Of a stretch of 64,000 bases of DNA, positions 1 through 9,280 are shown piece after piece. Positions within the stretch are counted from its first letter, which is position 1, and every line of letters starts with the position of its first letter. Source of the DNA: Tunturibacter empetritectus (lineage in GTDB: Bacteria > Acidobacteriota > Terriglobia > Terriglobales > Acidobacteriaceae); the NCBI RefSeq assembly GCF_040358985.1, contig NZ_CP132932.1, positions 3,100,001 to 3,164,000 of the forward strand. Reading direction: 5' to 3'. Under the pieces are notes generated by a model. It saw only the letters and a program-made list of their open reading frames with translations. It did no database searches and was not told the origin of the DNA. The translations under genes were made by a program, and so were the position numbers.

Positions 1-273
1 CAACCCATAGAACTGAATCAGAAACTGCAGCGGCACCCCAAGAAACGAGGCAGCCAGCAGCATTCCCCACTCCCGCCGGTTCAACCCCGGGCGATGGGTC
101 ACCAGCAACGGCAGCAGCACCACCATCGCAAACAGAAACCGGTACAGCACCATATGCGCGAAGCTCATCTCCGCCAGCGCAATCTTCCCGAAGAAGAACC
201 CGCACCCCCACAGCGAACTAGCCAGCGCACAAGCCGCAAACCCCAGTGCCCGTCGTTTCTCTAAAACCACCAT
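1..273 (-). CDS. EamA/DMT-family transporter, N-terminal part (cut by window edge)
   Basis: The reverse strand from 273 codes for 91 residues that run off the left end. After a short basic start there is a hydrophobic helix (AACALASSLWGCGFFFGKIA), a short loop with HMVLYRF, a second helix (FAMVVLLPLLV) and the start of a third. The small first helix with a tryptophan followed by the FxxGK pattern and an R-F pair in helix two is typical of the EamA domain of drug/metabolite exporters in the inner membrane. The ATG at 273 gives a normal N-terminus. Substrate cannot be told, and the second EamA repeat lies outside the window. Confidence 0.75.
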   Translation of the reverse strand, partial: MVVLEKRRALGFAACALASSLWGCGFFFGKIALAEMSFAHMVLYRFLFAMVVLLPLLVTHRPGLNRREWGMLLAASFLGVPLQFLIQFYGL

Positions 274-366
274 CCTTCCACTCTCGCACAATTAAAAGCG
301 AACGGGAGAGAAAGCCGAAGCCTCTCTCCCGCAGCAATCCGAACCGGAAAGGTTATGCCAACTTGC

Positions 367-2484
367 TTACCAGACGCGGCAACTCTTCACCGGCACCATT
401 GGCGCGCCCTTCTTGCAGCCAAACGCCGCCGCAAATCCAGGCTGATTCACAATCGCACCATTCGCACGGAAGTGGTCCGGCGAGTGAGGATCGGTCAGCA
501 CCTGCGTCCGCACCTGCTCCGGCCGCGGATTCTCGCACCAGTTCTGCGCGTAACCGATGTAGAACCTCTGCGGGGCCGTGTATCCGTCCTTCTTCGCTGT
601 CAGATCGACGCCCTCCTTCTTTGCGCGATCGAGGTAAGCCATATAAGCCAGCAGCAAACCGCCGTTGTCCGCGGTATTTTCGCCTAGCGTCAGCCTGCCA
701 TTCACCTTCACATCATCGACGGCAACGAAGCTGCCATACTCATCCGCCAGGCAGTCCGTCCGAGCCACGAAGTTCTTCGTATCCTCCGCCGTCCACCAGT
801 CGCTCAGGTTGCCTTTCCCATCAAACTTCTTGCCTTGATCATCGAACCCATGCGTTAGTTCATGACCAATCACTGCGCCAATATGCCCATAGTTCACGGC
901 GTCATCCTGCTTCGGGTCGTAGAACGAAGGCTGCAGAATTCCTGCAGGAAAGTTGATCGTATTCTGGCTATCGTCGTAGTCCGCATTCACCGTCGGTGGC
1001 GTCATATCCCATTCGAAGATGTTGACAGGCTGCCCGATCTTCGCCAGTTGCCGATCATTCTCGAATGCATCCGCACGTCGTGCATTCCCCAGCGCATCGT
1101 CCGGCTTGATCTCCAGCTTGGTGTAGTCTCGCCACTTATCCGGATAGCCGATCTTATTTGTAACCTGGTGCAGCTTCTCTTTCGCCCGCGTCTTCGTCGT
1201 AGCCGACATCCAGTCGAGTTGATCGATATCGTGTCCCATGGCCGTTTCAATGTCAGCGACCATCTCCATCATCTTCGCCTTACTGTCTCCGGCGAAGTAC
1301 TGCTCCACATACACCTTACCCAAAGCCTCTCCCAGCGCGCCATTCACCGAGTTCGAACAACGCTTCCAACGCGCGGCCTGCTCCGGCTGCCCGTTCAACT
1401 TGCGTCCGTAAAAGTCAAAATTCTCGGCATCGAATCTCTTCGGCAATCTGCCCGCATAAGTCGTCAACACCTGGTATCGCAGGTAAGCCTTCAGCGTCTC
1501 CAGGTTCGTCGCATCAATCTCCTTAGTCAGCGCAGGGAAGAACTCCGGCGTCGCATTATTGATCTCGCTCACCCTCGGCGAATGGATTGCGTCTTGAAAC
1601 TCTCCAAAGTTCAGCCCCGGCACTGTCGCTTCAAACTTGGCAATAGGTTGTAGATGATAAGTCTTCTCCGGGTCGCGCATCTCGGTCACACCCATTGATG
1701 CCTTGGCCAGTGCCGTCTCGAACGTCAGAATCGAATGAGCATCCTTTGTCGCCTTTTCCGGCGAGCTCCCCGCCAGCTCAAGCATCTTCGCGACGTGTGC
1801 GACATACTGATCCCGAAGCTCAACATCTTTCGCTCCCGTTCGCAGGTAATAGTCTTTTTCCGGCAATCCGAGCCCGCCCTGCTGCACAGATGCGATCTGT
1901 TTGGTTGCGTCCTTGAAGTCCTGCTGTTCCCCATAACCAAAGAACACATTCACGCCGATCCTTTGCAGGTTGCCGGCCAAGGCTGACAGTTCTTCCTTGC
2001 TTTTCACTGCATCGATCTCACTGAGCAACGGCCCCGTAGGAGCAATTCCTTTCGCTTCAATCGCATCCGTATCCATACACGCCTTGTAGAAGTCGCCAAT
2101 CTTTTGCTCGTCAGGCGAACGGCCCGCGCCACCGGCAGCCGCCTTGGTCAAAATTCCATACAGCGACTGGGTGTTCACGTTGTACAGCGCGTAAAACTGG
2201 TCGACGCCGGCCTGGTCTGCAGGGATCGGATGGTTTGCCGCGAACTTCCCGCAGGCAAACTTGTAAAAGTCATTACATGGATCGACCGAGGCATCCAGGG
2301 AGGTGGTATCGAATCCCGGAATCGGGAGATAGGTTTCAGTCGGCTTGCTGCTATCGCTCACCAGCTTCGCTTGTTGTGCCCAGCCAACACTCCAAGTGCC
2401 AGTCATAGCCACGGCAATCATTGCACCAAGTCCAGCCCGCCGCCTCATCCTGCCAGGAACTTCCAACGTCCATGCTTTCAACAT
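367..2484 (-). CDS. M13 family zinc metallopeptidase (neprilysin / PepO type)
   Basis: The protein has 705 residues, the normal length for family M13. An N-terminal signal region (basic start, hydrophobic stretch ending near GWAQQ) points to export. The zinc site is intact: HELTH at 541-545 supplies two histidines and the catalytic glutamate, and ENTADNGG, with the third ligand at Glu602, follows about 60 residues later. The C-terminus ends SCRVW, like the CxxW end of neprilysins. M13 enzymes cut oligopeptides, so this is likely a periplasmic or lipid-anchored oligopeptidase. It stands alone and is divergent from the gene starting at 2645. An internal methionine at residue 13 before MRRRAG could also be the start. 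Confidence 0.93.
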   Translation of the reverse strand: MLKAWTLEVPGRMRRRAGLGAMIAVAMTGTWSVGWAQQAKLVSDSSKPTETYLPIPGFDTTSLDASVDPCNDFYKFACGKFAANHPIPADQAGVDQFYALYNVNTQSLYGILTKAAAGGAGRSPDEQKIGDFYKACMDTDAIEAKGIAPTGPLLSEIDAVKSKEELSALAGNLQRIGVNVFFGYGEQQDFKDATKQIASVQQGGLGLPEKDYYLRTGAKDVELRDQYVAHVAKMLELAGSSPEKATKDAHSILTFETALAKASMGVTEMRDPEKTYHLQPIAKFEATVPGLNFGEFQDAIHSPRVSEINNATPEFFPALTKEIDATNLETLKAYLRYQVLTTYAGRLPKRFDAENFDFYGRKLNGQPEQAARWKRCSNSVNGALGEALGKVYVEQYFAGDSKAKMMEMVADIETAMGHDIDQLDWMSATTKTRAKEKLHQVTNKIGYPDKWRDYTKLEIKPDDALGNARRADAFENDRQLAKIGQPVNIFEWDMTPPTVNADYDDSQNTINFPAGILQPSFYDPKQDDAVNYGHIGAVIGHELTHGFDDQGKKFDGKGNLSDWWTAEDTKNFVARTDCLADEYGSFVAVDDVKVNGRLTLGENTADNGGLLLAYMAYLDRAKKEGVDLTAKKDGYTAPQRFYIGYAQNWCENPRPEQVRTQVLTDPHSPDHFRANGAIVNQPGFAAAFGCKKGAPMVPVKSCRVW

Positions 2485-2644
2485 TTAATTATCCTTTTTC
2501 ATGCGGAATTTCTGCAGCCTTTGTATCACCAACCCAGCGTAGCTGTTATTTTCGTCCAGCCGTCCGCATACATTGGCGTCGCCCGCGCGTCTGTGAAAGC
2601 ATTACTCGAGCGTTCTCGGTGAGCAGAGATACGCATCTACCCCC

Positions 2645-4282
2645 ATGACGGTTCCCAGATATCTCATTTCGACGTTTTGCCGACGCCTCTCGCTCATAGG
2701 TGTTTTGCTCTTTCCGATGGCTTTCCCTGTCTTCGCCGCCCGCGGCCCGGAACCTTCGCTGCGACTGCCGCTGGAGTCATTCGGATTCCAACCACTTTCC
2801 GAGCAGTTCCTTCTCGCAGGAAGCTCCATGTTGACGATCCACTACGTCGACGACCAGCATCTTTTGCTCACCTTCAGCGCCCGCCACCTGCTCAAGCGCC
2901 TGCCCGACGAGCCCGAAGACGACATGGATCGCACCATCGACGCCGTCCTGCTCGAGCTACCCTCCGGCCACGTTCTGGCTCGCACCACATGGCGTACCCA
3001 CGATCATGGCCAATATCTCTGGAGCCTCGGCCACGGCCACTTCCTCCTGCGCATCCGTGACACTCTCACAACCTTCGCTCCACTCGCTAACCTGGCGACC
3101 GGCCAGCCTTTTACAGAACATCCATTTCTTGCCACAGAAGATCGCCGCATCGCCGTCGTCATCCTCTCCCCCGATGCTGATCTCCTCACGGTGGAGACCG
3201 TCAAACGTACTCCCCCCGTTCCCAAGCCAAAGGCTCCTCTCTTCGGCCCTACCCCGGTTGAACCGGCTCCAGAGCCGCAAGTCGTTCAAATCAACTTCTA
3301 TCGTCTTTACGTGCCAACTGAACCCGGCGCACAAGTCAAAGCAAGTCCTGCCGGTGCTGGCCGCTCCAAAGGTGCCGGAGGCCTTCCCGTCTCGGTCGCA
3401 GGATACCTCTCCACCGTCGATCAAGGACATCAGCACTATGCCTTCGACTTCCACTCCTACGCCGGCAAGGTCGACGAACTCTCGCCCTTCGACTCCACCT
3501 GTCCGCCCTTTCCCCTCTTTGTCAGCCATAGCCAGTTCATCGTCTTCGGCTGTCGCACGGGTCACACCATCGGTGCTGTCGGTGGCTTCAACATGCGGGG
3601 GCAGGAGATGTGGGAGCAGGGTCTCTTCGGCGATTTCATCGCTCCGTCGCTCGTCTACGCTCCATCCAGCGGACGGTTCGCGCTCAGCCGCGTTCTCCTC
3701 CATTCCTCTGCTGTAGCCGATCAGCCCGTCAGCGCGGACGAGATCTCGGCGCAAACTGTTGTTGTCTATCAGACCGACAGCGGCAAGCAAATCCTCCATG
3801 CCGACTGCACCCCCGTTGAGCGCGCAGGCCAGAACTTCGCTCTCGCGCCGGACGGCCTCTCTCTTGCCATCATCCACGCTGACGCCATCGAGATCTATCG
3901 TCTCCCGCCTCTCACCCCTAAGGAAGAAAACGCGATCAAACTGGCGCAAACCTCTGCGCCAGCCGAGAACGATCTGCCGGTCCGCTTCGCCAGCCAACTC
4001 TCCCCATCTGCGGAAGAAGCCGATTCCACCGTTCAACCCGAAGCCCAGCCGGCCAACGCCGTCGCGCCCAGTGCGTCGAACACAACCGCTCCCGACTCCA
4101 CCCAAACACCTTCACCTGCAGACGCGGCCCCCGCAGCGAAACCCTCCGGCGATACCGCTCAAGCCTCGGGCGACCCCACACCTGAGGAGCATCGCAAACC
4201 ACCTACTCTCTACACCCTCCCCACCGACAAACCGTCGGACAGACCTTCCAACTCCGACCGTCCAAAGGACACGCCTCAGTAG
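2645..4282 (+). CDS. secreted protein of unknown function with Pro/Ala-rich C-terminal tail
   Basis: The protein has 545 residues and was not assigned to a family. It starts with a signal peptide (basic start, then VLLFPMAFPVFAARG). The central 400 residues have short alternating beta-like segments (for example LLLTFSARHLL, FALAPDGLSLAIIHADAIEIY), which resembles a beta-propeller of the kind often found in secreted acidobacterial proteins, but no WD or kelch signature is clear. From about residue 440 it becomes a low-complexity tail of Pro, Ala, Thr and Ser. The ATG at 2645 is kept because the signal peptide follows directly. No clear ribosome site is seen. Function unknown. Confidence 0.75.
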   Translation: MTVPRYLISTFCRRLSLIGVLLFPMAFPVFAARGPEPSLRLPLESFGFQPLSEQFLLAGSSMLTIHYVDDQHLLLTFSARHLLKRLPDEPEDDMDRTIDAVLLELPSGHVLARTTWRTHDHGQYLWSLGHGHFLLRIRDTLTTFAPLANLATGQPFTEHPFLATEDRRIAVVILSPDADLLTVETVKRTPPVPKPKAPLFGPTPVEPAPEPQVVQINFYRLYVPTEPGAQVKASPAGAGRSKGAGGLPVSVAGYLSTVDQGHQHYAFDFHSYAGKVDELSPFDSTCPPFPLFVSHSQFIVFGCRTGHTIGAVGGFNMRGQEMWEQGLFGDFIAPSLVYAPSSGRFALSRVLLHSSAVADQPVSADEISAQTVVVYQTDSGKQILHADCTPVERAGQNFALAPDGLSLAIIHADAIEIYRLPPLTPKEENAIKLAQTSAPAENDLPVRFASQLSPSAEEADSTVQPEAQPANAVAPSASNTTAPDSTQTPSPADAAPAAKPSGDTAQASGDPTPEEHRKPPTLYTLPTDKPSDRPSNSDRPKDTPQ

Positions 4283-4419
4283 ATTCTCTCCGCGAAAAAT
4301 TGCGGCTGCGAAATGCGAAAGTATAAGATAGACGGAAAAAGGCCGACCGCGGTCTCCCGAAAGCCAGCCTCTTCCTAATCTCTACGCCAAAATTTCAGCT
4401 TCCCATCAAAACCCGAAAG

Positions 4420-4698
4420 TTATGCAGCCTTCTTCGGCGCAACAGCCTTCACACGTGCGTTCAAGCGGCTCTTGTAGCGGCTCGCGGTGTTCTTGTGCAG
4501 AACGCCCTTCTGCACACTCTTGTCCAGAATCGACGCGGTCTCCCGGTACTGGGTGGTTGCAGCGGCGTGGTCGCCCTTCGCGATCGACTCGCGCAGTTGG
4601 CGCAGGGTGCCACGGAGCTTGCTCTTGTTCGAACGGTTTACCGCGGTCTTGGCTACGGTCTGACGTGCGCGCTTCAAAGACGAAACATGATTTGCCAT
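4420..4698 (-). CDS. rpsT: 30S ribosomal protein S20
   Basis: The protein has 92 residues and is almost entirely basic and helical, starting [13 protein letters not shown] and continuing with [16 protein letters not shown], as in bacterial S20. The middle [25 protein letters not shown] and the [12 protein letters not shown] segment match the S20 three-helix bundle that binds 16S rRNA in the small subunit. A purine-rich GAGAGAAGAGAG run lies just before the ATG on the reverse strand and is a good ribosome site. The gene is single, convergent with the 2645 gene and divergent from phoH. Confidence 0.97.
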   Translation of the reverse strand: MANHVSSLKRARQTVAKTAVNRSNKSKLRGTLRQLRESIAKGDHAAATTQYRETASILDKSVQKGVLHKNTASRYKSRLNARVKAVAPKKAA

Positions 4699-4973
4699 AA
4701 ACTCTCTTCTCTCAACCCTTACATTTGTAGGGGAAAATGGGATGCAGACTCAAAGCCAGGCGACTCTGGATACAGTCACAGCCTTGAGTAGCGCTAAATA
4801 AACCCGCCGCACTCCCTGCAATATCTAAGTCTACGGAAACCATGCTCTTCGGTCAACTCCTCTTCTGGCCAAAATGCTGCTTCAATCCCCCCAAAAGCAT
4901 CTAATTCTTAGAAAACATGCCGTACCGCGATTCCATCCCGGTTTTGCACCAAAATCTATTCATCATTTGCCCC

Positions 4974-5002
4974 TTGACGCCATCTTCCCGACGTTCTACT
5001 CT
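4974..5002 (+). promoter_or_regulatory. candidate sigma-70 promoter upstream of phoH
   Basis: TTGACG at 4974-4979 and TACTCT at 4997-5002 are separated by 17 bases, a good match to a housekeeping promoter. It lies about 165 bases before the phoH start and could drive phoH - GH16 - ybeY - corC. The rest of the 4699-5165 gap holds no convincing gene, although a 16-codon ATG frame (5123-5173) runs into the phoH start. Confidence 0.35.
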
Positions 5003-5165
5003 TTGCCCATCTTCGACACTAGATTGGCACCTTCCGCCATCCCGGTCGCAGTCAAAGGGCGCAGCCAATGCGCTACCAGCTACTGTCTGCACTTCCCCTC
5101 AAAAACTCCCAAGTCAACGGCCATGCACCCAACCCAGCTCCCCCTGACGGAGGTCAGCACACTAC

Positions 5166-6203
5166 TTGATTAAAAAATCCCTGGAAATCACACCTGGCAT
5201 TGAGCCCCTGTACGGGACCCACGACGAAAACCTCCGCCTCCTCGAGGACAAACTCAACGTCACGATCGATCTCCGCTCCGACGCTATCCACGTTACCGGC
5301 GAAGCCACCAACGTAGCCCGCGTCGAACAACTTTTCACCGACTTCGACACCCTCCGAAAATCCGGCATCAATCTCCACAACGGCGAACTAAACGGCATGC
5401 TCAAGCTCGTCGTCGCCGATCCCTCCATCACCCTCAAATCCCTCATCGACACAGGCAAACAGCGCTCCGCCGGCGTCAAGCGTATGGTTCAGCCCCGCTC
5501 GCCCAACCAGCGTAAGTACGTCGAAGCCATCGAGCAGTCCGACATGACCTTCGGCCTGGGCCCCGCCGGCACCGGAAAAACCTACCTCGCCGTCGCCATG
5601 GCCGTGTCCGCTCTCATGGCCAAAAAAGTCAGCCGCATCATCTTGGTCCGTCCCGCAGTCGAAGCCGGCGAACGCCTCGGCTTCCTACCCGGCTCCCTCC
5701 AGGAAAAAGTCGACCCCTACCTGCGCCCCCTCTACGACGCCCTCTACGATCTCCTCGACCCCATCAAGGTCGACAAGCTTCTCGAGTCCAACGTCATCGA
5801 AGTCGCCCCGCTCGCCTTCATGCGCGGCCGCACCCTCTCCGACGCCTTCATCATCATGGACGAAGCCCAGAACACCACCATGGAACAGATGAAGATGTTC
5901 GTCACCCGTCTCGGCAACAACTCCAAGGCCGTCATCACTGGCGACCTCACCCAGACCGATCTGCCCAACCCGAAGAAGTCCGGCCTCCTTGAGGCGCTCC
6001 ACGTTCTTGACGGCGTAGAAGGCATTCGTTTCTGCCATTTTGAAGACGTCGACGTCGTTCGCCACCAACTCGTCCAGCGCATCGTTCGAGCCTACGACAT
6101 CTACGGCAAGGCCCAGCAGCAACTCCCTCTTCCCATCGGCGAAGTTGCCATGCCGGACCCGAACCTCGCGTCCACAGCCAAACCCATACCTAAACCCCAA
6201 TAA
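5166..6203 (+). CDS. phoH: PhoH family ATPase
   Basis: The protein has 345 residues, close to the usual length. The N-terminal 120 residues hold a small RNA-binding-like domain (VTIDLRSDAIHVTGE). The NTPase domain has Walker A GPAGTGKT near 130-138 and Walker B IIMDEAQN near 228-235, followed by the PhoH-typical TTMEQMKMFVTRLG segment. A TTG is taken as the start, because translation from it gives a normal PhoH N-terminus (IKKSLEITPG); a GGAGG lies at 5149-5153, a rather long 12 bases ahead. PhoH proteins are cytoplasmic ATPases linked to RNA handling and often sit next to ybeY, as here with one gene in between. Confidence 0.93.
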   Translation: MIKKSLEITPGIEPLYGTHDENLRLLEDKLNVTIDLRSDAIHVTGEATNVARVEQLFTDFDTLRKSGINLHNGELNGMLKLVVADPSITLKSLIDTGKQRSAGVKRMVQPRSPNQRKYVEAIEQSDMTFGLGPAGTGKTYLAVAMAVSALMAKKVSRIILVRPAVEAGERLGFLPGSLQEKVDPYLRPLYDALYDLLDPIKVDKLLESNVIEVAPLAFMRGRTLSDAFIIMDEAQNTTMEQMKMFVTRLGNNSKAVITGDLTQTDLPNPKKSGLLEALHVLDGVEGIRFCHFEDVDVVRHQLVQRIVRAYDIYGKAQQQLPLPIGEVAMPDPNLASTAKPIPKPQ

Positions 6204-6279
6204 ATTCAACCAATCTGCGATAATCAATCACAGGGGGCCAATCCAGCCCCCTGTTGATATTGAGTAACCGTTCCGCACG

Positions 6280-7197
6280 ATGATCACCATCGAACCCCCA
6301 AGTGCCAACTCCATCCCCGCGCCTCTCCGCTCAGGTTTGACGCGCACCTTCACCCGCGCATGCTTGATTTTTCTCGCAGCAGGAGTGACCCTCGCCGCAC
6401 AATCCCCGGCAACTCCAAACCCAAATTGGCGCCTCACCTGGAGCGACGAGTTCAACGGCCCCAACGGCTCCTCACCAGACCCCGCCAAATGGACCTACGA
6501 CATAGGCGGTGGTGGCTACGGCAACCACGAGCTCGAGTCCTACACCAAGCGGCCCGTCAACGCCCATCAACAGGACGGCCACCTCATCATCACGGCCCGC
6601 AAAGAAGACCTCACCGGCCTGGATGGCATCCCGCGCCACTACACCTCCGCCCGCATCAACACCAAGGGGCTCTTCTCCCAAGCCTACGGACGCTTCGAAG
6701 CCCGCATCCAACTTCCCACCGGCAAAGGTATCTGGCCAGCCTTCTGGCTCCTGGGCGACGACATCGACACCAATCCCTGGCCAAGGTCCGGCGAGATCGA
6801 CATCATGGAAAACATCGGCGATCCGGCTACGGTCTACAGCACCCTCCACGGCCCCGGATACAGCGGTGCCAAACCCATTTCGGCAAAATTCCCGCTCCCT
6901 GCGGGCGAATCCGTCACCGCCGGCTACCACCTCTACGCCGTCGAGTGGACCCCTAACGACATCAAGTTTTTCTTTGATGATCACCTCATCGTCGAGCGGA
7001 CCCCAGCCGACCTGCCCCCCGGCACTCACTGGGTCTATGACCATCCTTTCTTCGTCATTCTCAACCTGGCCGTAGGCGGCGGCTGGCCCGGCAACCCCGA
7101 CGAGACCACTATCTTTCCTCAAAAGATGCTCGTTGACTACGTCCGCGTCTACCAAGCGGCCTCCTCAGCACCCCAGACGCCGAAGCCAATCCAATGA
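6280..7197 (+). CDS. glycoside hydrolase family 16 (beta-glucanase / laminarinase type), secreted
   Basis: The protein has 305 residues with an N-terminal hydrophobic segment (ACLIFLAAGVTLAAQS) that looks like a signal peptide. The GH16 catalytic motif is complete as GEIDIMENIG near residues 168-177, with nucleophile Glu, Asp helper and acid/base Glu. Flanking family features include WSDEFNGPNGS at the start of the fold, IWPAFWLLGDD, and a late FVILNLAVGGGWPG. Such enzymes cut beta-1,3 or mixed-link glucans. It lies 76 bases after phoH and its last codons overlap ybeY by 4 bases, so it is probably cotranslated with RNA-processing genes, an unusual setting for an exported glucanase. Confidence 0.93.
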   Translation: MITIEPPSANSIPAPLRSGLTRTFTRACLIFLAAGVTLAAQSPATPNPNWRLTWSDEFNGPNGSSPDPAKWTYDIGGGGYGNHELESYTKRPVNAHQQDGHLIITARKEDLTGLDGIPRHYTSARINTKGLFSQAYGRFEARIQLPTGKGIWPAFWLLGDDIDTNPWPRSGEIDIMENIGDPATVYSTLHGPGYSGAKPISAKFPLPAGESVTAGYHLYAVEWTPNDIKFFFDDHLIVERTPADLPPGTHWVYDHPFFVILNLAVGGGWPGNPDETTIFPQKMLVDYVRVYQAASSAPQTPKPIQ

Positions 7198-7769
7198 TCG
7201 CCATCGAACCAACGGCAGGCCTGGAAGCGACGCTGTCCCGCTCCGGTTTAACCAGCTTTCTCAAGCGCGCTCGACTCGCCGTCGGCCTTAGAGGCGAAGT
7301 CGAGGTCCTGCTCGCGGACGACGCTACGCTGCGCCGTCTCAATAGGTCCTTCCGGGGCAAAAACAAACCGACCGACGTCCTCAGCTTCCCCACTCCAGCC
7401 GAAATCTTAAACGCGCACGCTGGAGACTTGGCGATCTCGCTTGAGACCGCGGCTCGCCAGGCCGCCACCTACGGCCACTCTTTGTGCGACGAAGTGAAGA
7501 TACTCCTCCTACACGGCCTGCTCCATCTCTCCGGTCTTGACCACGAGACCGACAACGGCGAGATGGCCGCTCGCGAGGCTACTCTCCGCTGTAAGCTCAA
7601 ACTCCCTAACACTTTAATCGAGCGCACCACCACACTGCCGCAAAAGGCGCGGCTAGACCAAACGACGAAGACATCGCCGCCCATGAAGAGGGCACCGACA
7701 GCATCCACTCGCCCCGCTACAAAACGCAGCGCAATAAAAAAGAAAACAATCGCGCGAGGTTCTAGATGA
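7194..7769 (+). CDS. ybeY: rRNA maturation endoribonuclease YbeY, with basic C-terminal extension
   Basis: The protein has 191 residues. The metal-binding signature HGLLHLSGLDH near 106-116 has the three histidines in H-x3-H-x5-H spacing, and SFRGKNKPTDVLSFP before it is the conserved YbeY strand. YbeY helps mature 16S rRNA ends and checks 70S ribosomes. After about residue 140 there is a Lys/Arg/Thr/Pro-rich tail ending KKKTIARGSR that ordinary YbeY proteins (about 150 residues) lack. The start overlaps the GH16 stop by 4 bases (ATGA), and its own stop overlaps the next gene in the same way, so translation of all three is likely coupled. Confidence 0.93.
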   Translation: MIAIEPTAGLEATLSRSGLTSFLKRARLAVGLRGEVEVLLADDATLRRLNRSFRGKNKPTDVLSFPTPAEILNAHAGDLAISLETAARQAATYGHSLCDEVKILLLHGLLHLSGLDHETDNGEMAAREATLRCKLKLPNTLIERTTTLPQKARLDQTTKTSPPMKRAPTASTRPATKRSAIKKKTIARGSR

Positions 7770-9202
7770 CTCCCGCCTACGCGTATACCATTGCGCTCAT
7801 TCTTCTTCTCGTTATCCTTGCGTTAGCTGCCTACGTCGATCGTGTCTACTCGGAGATGGGCAAATTCCTCGCCCGCGAATATCAGGACAACATCGACGCC
7901 TGGGAGAGTGTCGTCGAACCTCGTCTTCGTCTTGGTCGCGAGTCCATCGCACTCTCCGCCTCGGTTCTTCGCCAGCTCACGCTGGCAACCCTGGCCCTGC
8001 TTTCGGGCCTTCGCCTCTACACCCACACCAGCCTGGTTCCAACCCTTGCACGTACACCCAGTCTTGGCGAGGTTCTGCGCGCAGTCTTCGAGCTCATTCT
8101 TCTCATCCTCATCTTCGACCGCCTGCTCCCGCAACTCCTTTTCTCCCGCACCCGCGGCCTCTGGATCGCGCGCATCCTTCCTCTTCTGCAGGCGCTCTTC
8201 TATCTCATTCTTCCGGTCACTATGCTGCTGCAGCTGCTTCTCTCTATTGCTGCCCTCGCTGAGCCGGAAGACACCACTGAAGAAGATCATCCCTCCGAAG
8301 CCATGGATGCTCTTCTTGAAGCCGGCGAAGAGGAGGGCATCCTCGAGGAGTCTGATCGCGAACTGGTCCGCTCTGCCGTGGAGTTTGGTGACAAGGTTGT
8401 CCTTGAGGTCATGACTCCTCGCCCTGAGATCTTCGCCGTTCCCGGCACCCTCACGCTGCAGGAGTTCACCGCGACGATCAACGAACATGCCTTCTCGCGT
8501 GTCCCGGTCTTCAACGGTTCGCTTGACCACGTCACCGGCATCGGCTTTGCCCATGACCTGCTCAAAGTACTTGACGCTGAGGCAAATACGCGCACGGTTG
8601 CTCAAATTCAGCGCCCCGCCGCCTTTGTTCCTGAGACCAAGAAAGTGGCTGAGCTGCTACGCGAGATGCAGCGCGAAAAACAGCACATGCGCATCGTCAT
8701 CGACGAGTACGGAAGTGTTGCAGGCCTTGTCACCATTGAGGATTTGCTTGAGGCGATCGTCGGAAACATTGCGGATGAGCATGATGAGCCTGAAGCGGAT
8801 GACCAACCGATCCGCGAATCGAATGGCGCTTATGTGGTCTCGGGAGCGTTTGAGCTTTCGCGTCTGCGCGACCTTTTTGCCGATCAATTCGAGCCGAATC
8901 AACGGGTTACGCGGCCTGCTGAGGATGGGGAGCCGCATGAGCCTGAGGAGGAGGGGGTGGATTCAGGTGAGGGGGAGGTGACGGATCTTCGCGATACGCG
9001 GGACGATCCCACGGCGTTGCGGCTCCCGGAACACTATGAATCTACGACACTTGGGGGACTGGTCTCAGAGATCGCCGGGCATATTCCGCTGCCCGGGGAG
9101 GTGGTGGAAGAGGATGGACTGCGGCTGGAGGTGCTGGCCAGTACGGACCGGCGGATCGACCGGATTCGGGTTAGTCTTACGGATCCTCCGGACCTTTCTT
9201 AG
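7766..9202 (+). CDS. CorC/HlyC-type membrane protein with paired CBS domains
   Basis: The protein has 478 residues. The first 170 contain four hydrophobic segments, a divergent DUF21-like membrane part. Then comes an acidic linker, a cytoplasmic CBS pair (SRVPVFNG, VTGIGFAHDLL; IDEYGSVAGLVTIEDLLEAIVG) and a C-terminal transporter-associated domain (GAYVVSGAFELSRL ... GGLVSEIAGHIPLPGEVV). The order matches CorC/CNNM proteins, linked to magnesium or cobalt efflux. A charged insert around 390-425 splits the last domain. It is the last gene of the coupled phoH-ybeY row, which is the usual place for corC. Confidence 0.9.
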   Translation: MTPAYAYTIALILLLVILALAAYVDRVYSEMGKFLAREYQDNIDAWESVVEPRLRLGRESIALSASVLRQLTLATLALLSGLRLYTHTSLVPTLARTPSLGEVLRAVFELILLILIFDRLLPQLLFSRTRGLWIARILPLLQALFYLILPVTMLLQLLLSIAALAEPEDTTEEDHPSEAMDALLEAGEEEGILEESDRELVRSAVEFGDKVVLEVMTPRPEIFAVPGTLTLQEFTATINEHAFSRVPVFNGSLDHVTGIGFAHDLLKVLDAEANTRTVAQIQRPAAFVPETKKVAELLREMQREKQHMRIVIDEYGSVAGLVTIEDLLEAIVGNIADEHDEPEADDQPIRESNGAYVVSGAFELSRLRDLFADQFEPNQRVTRPAEDGEPHEPEEEGVDSGEGEVTDLRDTRDDPTALRLPEHYESTTLGGLVSEIAGHIPLPGEVVEEDGLRLEVLASTDRRIDRIRVSLTDPPDLS

Positions 9203-9280
9203 AGGATTTTTTGGAGTGTTTTTTCTTGTGTGGTGGAATGGGCGAAAAATAAGGGGATTTTGCGAAAATTGGGTGTTTTG

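Noticed and set aside
246..956. Open frame of 236 codons on the plus strand
   Set aside because: It is antisense to the M13 peptidase gene, has Ser/Pro/Arg low-complexity composition and no homology or ribosome site.
2957..4105. 382-codon open frame on the minus strand
   Set aside because: It lies inside the secreted unknown gene on the other strand; the plus frame has the signal peptide and more natural composition.
4345..4354. GACCGCGGTC palindrome between the 2645 gene and rpsT
   Set aside because: Ten bases without a loop and no T run; too weak to call a terminator.
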